NCBI RefSeq assembly: GCF_016862795.1
Contig: NZ_BONQ01000050.1
Span: forward strand, 208,348-272,347
Origin: Dactylosporangium siamense
GTDB taxonomy: Bacteria; Actinomycetota; Actinomycetes; Mycobacteriales; Micromonosporaceae
Length of the DNA: 64,000 nt
Direction: 5' to 3'
Part shown: in pieces, positions 58,860-64,000 of the stretch
How the letters are laid out: each line of letters begins with the position of its first letter
Position numbering within the stretch: position 1 is the first letter of the stretch
Translations under genes and position numbers: made by a program
Notes under the pieces: generated by a model
The model's database searches: none
Seen by the model: the letters and a program-made list of their open reading frames with translations, nothing else
Told to the model about the DNA's origin: nothing

Positions 58860-61567
58860 GGGGCTCCTTCAGGGTTGGCGTGCCGGCGAACGCAGGCCGG
58901 ATCGCCGTAGACGGTGTAGGCGAGCCACGTCGGGTCGGATCCGTCACCCCGCAACGCGGTCCTGCAGTGCTGGACCGCGGTGCCGAGCGGCATCCCGTCG
59001 TGGAGGTTGCGGTAGAAGCCGGTGGCGAACTGGCTCGCGCTCTCGCTTCGCACATCCCACAGGGTGCCGACGAAGACGCCGGCGCCCGCTCGGATGAACT
59101 GGGTGGCGAAGCCGGACACGTCGGTGAACCGTTGCACGTCGACGCCGCTGGTGCAGGCGTTGAGGAAGACCAGCGGCGAACGCCGCCGCAGCGACGACGA
59201 CACCGCTGCCGGGTAGAGCATCTCGGGCACGAACGCCTCGCCGTTCATGTCGATGCAGCCGCCGCCGACCGGATCGAAGGTGTTGTGACAGGCGAAATGG
59301 AGCACGCCCACGTCGCCGTCCTCGACGAGGGCGATGAGCCGGTCGAGGTCCGTGACAACGTCCTGCTCGACCGCTGGCCGCCCGAGCATGGCCCGGATCG
59401 CTGCCACCTCGGCGGCGGCGAGCCTCGGCGACTCGGCGGGGACGACGAACGACGCCTCCTGCAGGCTGACTGACTTCGCCCGTCGCTGGTTGTGGAGGCG
59501 GCGCAGGACGGGGAACTGTTCGACCAGGAACCCGGCATCCTGGCCGGGAGCGACGGGGTAGACCAGTTCCCAGGGCAGGGTGTCCCGAGCGGATGCGATG
59601 GTGAACATCGAAATCTGATCGCGGATCGACCAGAACTGCTCGCGCAGTTCACGCGGGACCATGCCGTCCCATAGGCCGATCCCCATGGACTGCAGCCGCT
59701 TCGCCGCGTTGCGTGCCGTGTAGCCGCTGCTGCCCTTCGACATGGTGCGCAGGGTCTGCCGCGCGTGTTCCAGAGCCACCATTGGGTTCGCGGCCAGCGT
59801 CGCGCCGGGGACGGTGTCGAACAGTTCGTCGTCGACCATCAGCTGGAAGAGGTACTGGTCGCCTTGGAGCAGGACCTGCAGCGTCGCCTCGCCGGCCCGG
59901 CCGACCAGCGCCGCCATCTCACCCAAGCTGTGGCTGCCGGGTGTCGAGGCGGCGCCGACACCGACCGCCACCTGCACGTGGACCTCACCCACGAAGGTGC
60001 CCCCGAGCCAGGCGGTCACGGTCACGTCGTGCAGACCGGGGCTCGTGGTGCGGAACGTGAAGAGCACGGGTTCCGAGTCCGTGGCGGCCGGCACGAGCAG
60101 GGCCTGCCGCAACGGTCCGAGCTGTCGCAGCCCTGACGGTGCCTCGACGATCAAGGTGAGCCGGACGCCCCGCGCGGGCACGGCGAACGCCTTCAACGGC
60201 GCCGACGTCGTGTCGCCGGACGTGGGGCGTGCGGTCACGACGCGCACGAGAAGATCGATCTCCGCGTCGACGGCCGCCCGCGCGGGCGCGCTCGCCGACA
60301 ACCAGCGCTCCGGCTGATCCGAGTCGGACCCGGTGGGAGGCAACGCCGGATCCGTGACCACGATCGGGTCATCATCGGCCCATGGTCGTCCCCACAGGCG
60401 TCGATCGTCGTCCGTGGTCCGGTCGGGGAGCTGCCACTCGCTCGGCACGGCCGCGTCGTATGCCGTCGGGGAGCCGACGATCACCAGGGCCTTGACCGAG
60501 ACCGGCAGCAGCCCGGTCATCATCAACACGGTGATGGTCAGCAGGTACGGCAGGCTCGCCGACCCCCCATCGTCCGCGAGATGCAACAACGCGACCGTTT
60601 GCGCCGGTAGTCCGGTGTTCGCCGCCGACTTCTCGTTGATCTCGTCGAGGTCGGCCTGCAGTGCCACCTTCAACTGGTCTCGCTGCTGGCGCAGGCCGGG
60701 CAGCACCCGGGCCGCCTCGTCCTGCGCCTGCGCGAGCTGGTCCGCACTCAGCCTGCTCGCGTCCTTGCGGGCGGAGTCCAAGGCGGTCTGCTTCGCGCGG
60801 AGGAGCGCTTGAGCGGCTCGCGCATCGGCCTCTTTGCGGTCGTACTCCCGCTTCAATGCCTGCGCCCGAGGGCCGTTGCCCATCTTGCCGCTGCTGCTCC
60901 CGCAGAGCTGGCCGTCCAGCTCACAGCGCCAGGCCGCCCACGCCTGTTCCGCCGCTTGCTGCTTGCTCTGGTAGTCGGCCAGGGCGGCTCGATACTCGCT
61001 CTCGGCCGTGTCGAGATCGGGCGCGCTGACGAAGATGTTGCCCGCGAGGTGATCCTCATACTTGGAGATGTCCGCTTGCACGGCATCGAGTTGCCTCTGC
61101 CGATCTCCGTGGGCGAGCGCGGCGGCGCCGTCCTCCGCTCGCCTGAGGTTGTCGATCGACATCTGATGCTCGATCTGGCTGTGGAAGATCCGCAGCGTCA
61201 GCGGGACCGCGACCGCCAGACCGATGAGGCCGGCAATCGCGAGTCGAGGCAGCAGCAGTGCGGACTGCGACCGCACAGCGCCGATCGAGAAACGGTCAAG
61301 GAGCAGGGCGCGTTCGACGATGACCATGGCTGCGCCGAGCGCGACACCAGCCGGCACCGCTACCACCAGGGCCAGGCCAAAGCCATCCAGCAACGCAACG
61401 ATCATCGAGACCACGGCGACGCCGCCGGTGACGAGGAGCAGACCGCCGAGGGTGGCGAACCGGTTCCGCACCTTGGCCACGCCGGTGCCGTTCGCCCGTT
61501 CCGCCGGAACGAGCGCGCCCAGGTCGGCACCACCGAGACGGGCGAGAAGATCGGCGAGGCTCCGCAC
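58856..61567 (-). CDS. DUF4407-CHAT membrane-anchored caspase-like protease
   Basis: From GTG 61567 the product is 903 residues. It has three membrane segments at about 40-60, 64-84 and 108-126. An approximately 215-residue coiled-coil loop with two cysteines follows, then a fourth membrane segment near 340-365. This is the DUF4407 layout. A beta-sandwich region at about 455-540 precedes a C-terminal CHAT protease. Its catalytic His is in LHFACHNTF (about 761) and Cys in FLNACTSG (about 805), the caspase-like dyad. The natural inference is that the coiled-coil domain senses something outside or within the membrane and activates the protease. GGAGG lies 12 nt upstream; GTG 61579 is an alternative. 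Confidence 0.85.
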   Translation of the reverse strand: MRSLADLLARLGGADLGALVPAERANGTGVAKVRNRFATLGGLLLVTGGVAVVSMIVALLDGFGLALVVAVPAGVALGAAMVIVERALLLDRFSIGAVRSQSALLLPRLAIAGLIGLAVAVPLTLRIFHSQIEHQMSIDNLRRAEDGAAALAHGDRQRQLDAVQADISKYEDHLAGNIFVSAPDLDTAESEYRAALADYQSKQQAAEQAWAAWRCELDGQLCGSSSGKMGNGPRAQALKREYDRKEADARAAQALLRAKQTALDSARKDASRLSADQLAQAQDEAARVLPGLRQQRDQLKVALQADLDEINEKSAANTGLPAQTVALLHLADDGGSASLPYLLTITVLMMTGLLPVSVKALVIVGSPTAYDAAVPSEWQLPDRTTDDDRRLWGRPWADDDPIVVTDPALPPTGSDSDQPERWLSASAPARAAVDAEIDLLVRVVTARPTSGDTTSAPLKAFAVPARGVRLTLIVEAPSGLRQLGPLRQALLVPAATDSEPVLFTFRTTSPGLHDVTVTAWLGGTFVGEVHVQVAVGVGAASTPGSHSLGEMAALVGRAGEATLQVLLQGDQYLFQLMVDDELFDTVPGATLAANPMVALEHARQTLRTMSKGSSGYTARNAAKRLQSMGIGLWDGMVPRELREQFWSIRDQISMFTIASARDTLPWELVYPVAPGQDAGFLVEQFPVLRRLHNQRRAKSVSLQEASFVVPAESPRLAAAEVAAIRAMLGRPAVEQDVVTDLDRLIALVEDGDVGVLHFACHNTFDPVGGGCIDMNGEAFVPEMLYPAAVSSSLRRRSPLVFLNACTSGVDVQRFTDVSGFATQFIRAGAGVFVGTLWDVRSESASQFATGFYRNLHDGMPLGTAVQHCRTALRGDGSDPTWLAYTVYGDPACVRRHANPEGAP

Positions 61568-61591
61568 CGGTGGGCACACCCTCCATCCCTG

Positions 61592-61644
61592 CGATTACGG
61601 CGGCTCGCCATTTCGAGTCAATGTCGCGAGTTCGAACCGCGACA
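61592..61644 (-). promoter_or_regulatory. promoter and inverted-repeat operator of the CHAT operon
   Basis: On the minus strand TTGACT (61621-61616), an 18-bp spacer and TAATCG (61597-61592) form a good promoter. Directly upstream of the -35, TGTCGCG (61622-61628) and CGCGACA (61638-61644) flank an inner palindrome GTTCGAAC. This placement suits an activator or a repressor contacting polymerase. Confidence 0.65.
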
Positions 61645-61764
61645 ATGTCCGCGCTCGATGCAGGCACGTTCGCAACAATTCTCGTGCAGGTCAGCGGCCG
61701 GGGCATCCTCCGCGTGGCCATTGCCGGTGACCGGGATGGCGGCCGCTGGTGGCTGGGCGGAAGG

Positions 61765-62529
61765 TCAGAGCTCGTCCCACGGGACGGAGGACAGCGCGCC
61801 GGTGACGGTGGCCATGAGCGCGGGATCGACGTCGAACGTGTGCTCGTCGACGGCGGTGACCGCGACGACGCCGATCGAGTTGGTGACGAACGCGGCCCGG
61901 TAGGAGGGCAGGTCGGCGAGCGTGACCGGGATCCGGCTGGACGGCAGCAGCGGCTCGAGCAGCTGCATCGTGATGCCCGGCAGGGCCGGCGCGTCGGGCC
62001 ACACGACGTGGGTGCCGTCGAAGAAGGCGATGTTGTGCACCGCAGCCTCGACGATCTCGCCGTCCGGGCCGGTGAGCAGGGCGTCGTCGAAGCCGTGCTG
62101 GACGGCGGCGCGGCCCCAGTAGATCTGGCCGAAGCCACCGAGGTGCTTCACGTGCGCGACGGGGCGCTGGTACGGCACCGACATCAGCCGCAGCGGCGTC
62201 GGCGACGGGTGCACCGGTGCACGGACCGCGACGAGCACCGACAGCGGGCCGTCCGGCGTGGGCTGGTAGACGTTGACCCGGACGGCCGCGTCGGGCACGT
62301 CGCGGACGGCGTGGCGCAGCAGGGAGCGGGTGTGCGCGGGGTCCAGCGGCGTGTCGAACAGGGCGAGCGACGCCGACGCCAGGCGGCTGAGGTGCAGGTC
62401 CAGGCCCTGCACGCGACCCGCGCGGACCTGCATGGCGCTCAGGTGGCCGTAGTTCACCAGCGCCGGGAAGTACAGCTCCTCAGGCGTTGGCGAGTGCCCG
62501 TCGATCTCCAGCCGGATCAGTCCGCTCAT
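61765..62529 (-). CDS. class IV aminotransferase (ADC-lyase/branched-chain type)
   Basis: The 254-residue PLP enzyme has the Schiff-base Lys in AHVKHLGGFGQIYW and the VEAAVHNIAFFDG and LPGITMQLLEPLL segments of fold type IV enzymes such as aminodeoxychorismate lyase, D-amino-acid transaminase and branched-chain transaminase. Without the key specificity residues assigned, the substrate is open. ATG 62529 lies inside the 3' end of the CheW gene (50-nt overlap), so it is co-transcribed with the chemotaxis genes. Confidence 0.88.
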   Translation of the reverse strand: MSGLIRLEIDGHSPTPEELYFPALVNYGHLSAMQVRAGRVQGLDLHLSRLASASLALFDTPLDPAHTRSLLRHAVRDVPDAAVRVNVYQPTPDGPLSVLVAVRAPVHPSPTPLRLMSVPYQRPVAHVKHLGGFGQIYWGRAAVQHGFDDALLTGPDGEIVEAAVHNIAFFDGTHVVWPDAPALPGITMQLLEPLLPSSRIPVTLADLPSYRAAFVTNSIGVVAVTAVDEHTFDVDPALMATVTGALSSVPWDEL

Positions 62530-63988
62530 GATCGGTCACCATAGTCCGCACGACCTGTTCCAGGTCGACACGGGGAAGCATCCGGCCACCGATCTTCACC
62601 AGGGGACTGCCGGCGAGGGTGACCGGCGCGTCGGGGTCGGCGTCGGCGCGGCGCTCCTCCCACACCGACTCCTCGATCGCGCGCAGCTGCGGCACGATGA
62701 AGCCGACCCGGGTGCCGCGGGCCTCGATGAGCAGCACCCGGGCGGTCGTCTCGTCGATGTCGGCGGGCCGGCCGAGTAGCGCGGCGAGGCAGATCAGCGG
62801 CACGGTGGCGCGCTGGTGGGTGAAGACGCCGCGCAGCGGGCCGCCACCGACGAGCGGGATGACCTCGGCGGGGAACGGCACGATCTCGGTGATCTGGGTC
62901 AGCGGCGTCGCGACGTCGACGCCCACGTCGTAGGTGAGGAACTTGCGGACGCTGTCCTCGATGGCCCGGCCGTCGAACCGCGGGTCGGCGGCGTCGGTGC
63001 GGCCGGCGACCTGGGTCACCGCCGGGGTCCCGCCGACGGGGGTCCCCAGCGCGGCGAGGGTGCCCAGGGACGCGTCGGCGCGCATCGCCGCGCCGTCCAG
63101 CACCAGGTAGGAGCCGCCGGACTGGCCGGGCAGGATCCCCACGGCGTGCGCGGCGGGCAGGCCGAACTCCGGCATCGGCAGCACGTCCGCGTCCGGGACG
63201 GCGACGATGCTGGTCACCTCCGTGACGGCGAGGACGAGCAGGCCCCGCTCGTACGCCAGCGACACGCCGCGCTTCACGTCGACCGGGGTGAGCGCGCCGA
63301 GGCCCAGCACCGCGAGGGTGTCCACGGTCGGCACGTAACGGTCGCCGAGCTCGACGACCCCGTGGATCGTCGGGCCGTCCAGCGGCGAGGACTTGAGGAT
63401 CAGCTCCGGCACCACCGAATGGATGTGGGACACGTCGACGGCCAGGCCGATCTCGCCGCAGCGCAGCAGCATCATCATGCTCCGGCCGCCGGCGGAGATC
63501 CCGGACGCGGCCTGCTGCGCCTGCGCGACGGCGCCGCTCGGCCCGCCGGTGTCCGCGGCCAGGACCATGCCCGGGGTGTTCTTCACCGCGGCGCAGTCCA
63601 GCACGCTGACGACCGCGTTGTCGTCCGGTCGCTCGAAGGTACGGGTGAACAGCGGCAGGTCCGTGTTGACGCTGACGTCCAGGTGCGCCTCGTCCTCGAT
63701 GTGCACCACGCCGCGGACCGCGTGCGCGAGCAGCCCGAACACCGACCCGTCGTAGGTCACGACGACGACCACCTCGGCGGCGGCCGCCGCGCCGCGGTCC
63801 AGCAGCAGCCGCAGGTCCAGCACCGGGATCACCTGGTGGCGCAGGTTGACCGCGCCGACCAGCCCGGGCGCGACCGCGAGCAGCGGGTCGAACGCCGCGG
63901 GGCACGGGATCACCTCGCGCAGCTCCGACAGCGGCAGCGCCACCATCACGTCCGCGACGGTGAACACCCCGTACAAGGTCCCGGTCAT
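62480..63988 (-). CDS. triple-domain CheW-like chemotaxis coupling protein
   Basis: The 502-residue protein consists of three CheW-type SH3-like units at about residues 5-150, 165-310 and 335-480. Examples are VAPGLVGAVNLRHQVIPVLDL, GPTIHGVVELGDRYVPTVD and GGGPLRGVFTHQRATVPLI. CheW units link chemoreceptors to the CheA kinase; a three-fold version could act as an array scaffold. ATG 63988 overlaps a preceding stop (ATGA), so another gene lies upstream, beyond the window. It indicates a motile or chemotactic life stage. Confidence 0.9.
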   Translation of the reverse strand: MTGTLYGVFTVADVMVALPLSELREVIPCPAAFDPLLAVAPGLVGAVNLRHQVIPVLDLRLLLDRGAAAAAEVVVVVTYDGSVFGLLAHAVRGVVHIEDEAHLDVSVNTDLPLFTRTFERPDDNAVVSVLDCAAVKNTPGMVLAADTGGPSGAVAQAQQAASGISAGGRSMMMLLRCGEIGLAVDVSHIHSVVPELILKSSPLDGPTIHGVVELGDRYVPTVDTLAVLGLGALTPVDVKRGVSLAYERGLLVLAVTEVTSIVAVPDADVLPMPEFGLPAAHAVGILPGQSGGSYLVLDGAAMRADASLGTLAALGTPVGGTPAVTQVAGRTDAADPRFDGRAIEDSVRKFLTYDVGVDVATPLTQITEIVPFPAEVIPLVGGGPLRGVFTHQRATVPLICLAALLGRPADIDETTARVLLIEARGTRVGFIVPQLRAIEESVWEERRADADPDAPVTLAGSPLVKIGGRMLPRVDLEQVVRTMVTDHERTDPAGDRRALANA

Positions 63989-64000
63989 GCGTCCTCACTT

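Noticed and set aside
61622..61644. tRNA T-arm or attachment site
   Set aside because: GTTCGAAC resembles a T-loop, but no acceptor, anticodon or D arm can be drawn. The symmetry fits an operator better.

Overview
The window is very GC-rich, coding-dense DNA from a filamentous actinomycete. The supporting signs are GTG/ATG starts, many leaderless promoters, an AfsR-like STAND regulator, an ECF sigma factor, an MmpL transporter, F5/8 and GH76 secreted enzymes, and a membrane-anchored Hsp70. A three-domain CheW protein at the right end implies chemotaxis, so a motile-spored Micromonosporaceae relative (Actinoplanes/Dactylosporangium type) is my best guess. That is inference from gene content, not a database match.

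Layout. 1-2.1 kb: ECF sigma factor coupled to a membrane-anchored protein (cut by the window edge), then a small polytopic membrane protein. 2.4-3.6 kb: a HEPN-domain gene that appears split by a +1 frameshift. 3.7-6.8 kb: an alpha/beta hydrolase, a flavoprotein monooxygenase and a SUKH-like protein. 7-13 kb: an ankyrin protein, a tRNA-like sequence beside an AraC-family remnant, and a coupled SWIM zinc-finger/DUF6493-like pair. 13-17 kb: a phosphotransferase and a HTH-NB-ARC-TPR regulator. 17.6-21.2 kb: MarR/hydrolase divergent pair, hemerythrin-like protein, and an OsmC-flavin monooxygenase operon. 21.3-24.3 kb: metX-metY-CoA-binding operon for homocysteine synthesis. 24.3-31.4 kb: a malonate decarboxylase operon (mdcA-B-C-DE fusion-G-H) ending in a secreted hydrolase, divergent from a benzoylformate-decarboxylase-like gene. 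33-37.7 kb: SIMPL protein, ArsR/VOC pair, cupin, phosphotransferase, LysR/EamA divergent pair. 37.5-43.2 kb: PQQ-repeat protein, SecD-head protein, GH76 enzyme, HIT and SnoaL-like proteins. 43.4-47.7 kb: HD phosphohydrolase, decayed IS605/IS5 remnants, a quinone oxidoreductase behind a SoxR-type box, HxlR regulator, truncated haemoglobin. 47.7-53.5 kb: Hsp70-like protein, a lower-GC patch with a very long hairpin, bPH-domain protein, Ppx/GppA phosphatase, PhyH-like dioxygenase. 53.8-58.3 kb: F5/8-domain beta-helix protein and MmpL transporter. 58.3-61.6 kb: a two-gene operon encoding a DUF4407-CHAT membrane protease and a trypco2 protein. 61.8-64 kb: class IV aminotransferase and triple-CheW protein.

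Two things stand out. First, about ten gene 3' ends carry tandem duplications that include the stop codon itself, each with its own gene-specific unit (14-100 bp). The same DNA also carries in-frame minisatellites. Second, the DUF4407-CHAT/trypco2 operon looks like a self-contained membrane-sensing protease system of the biological-conflict type. No rRNA genes, CRISPR arrays, intact insertion sequences or prophage were seen.
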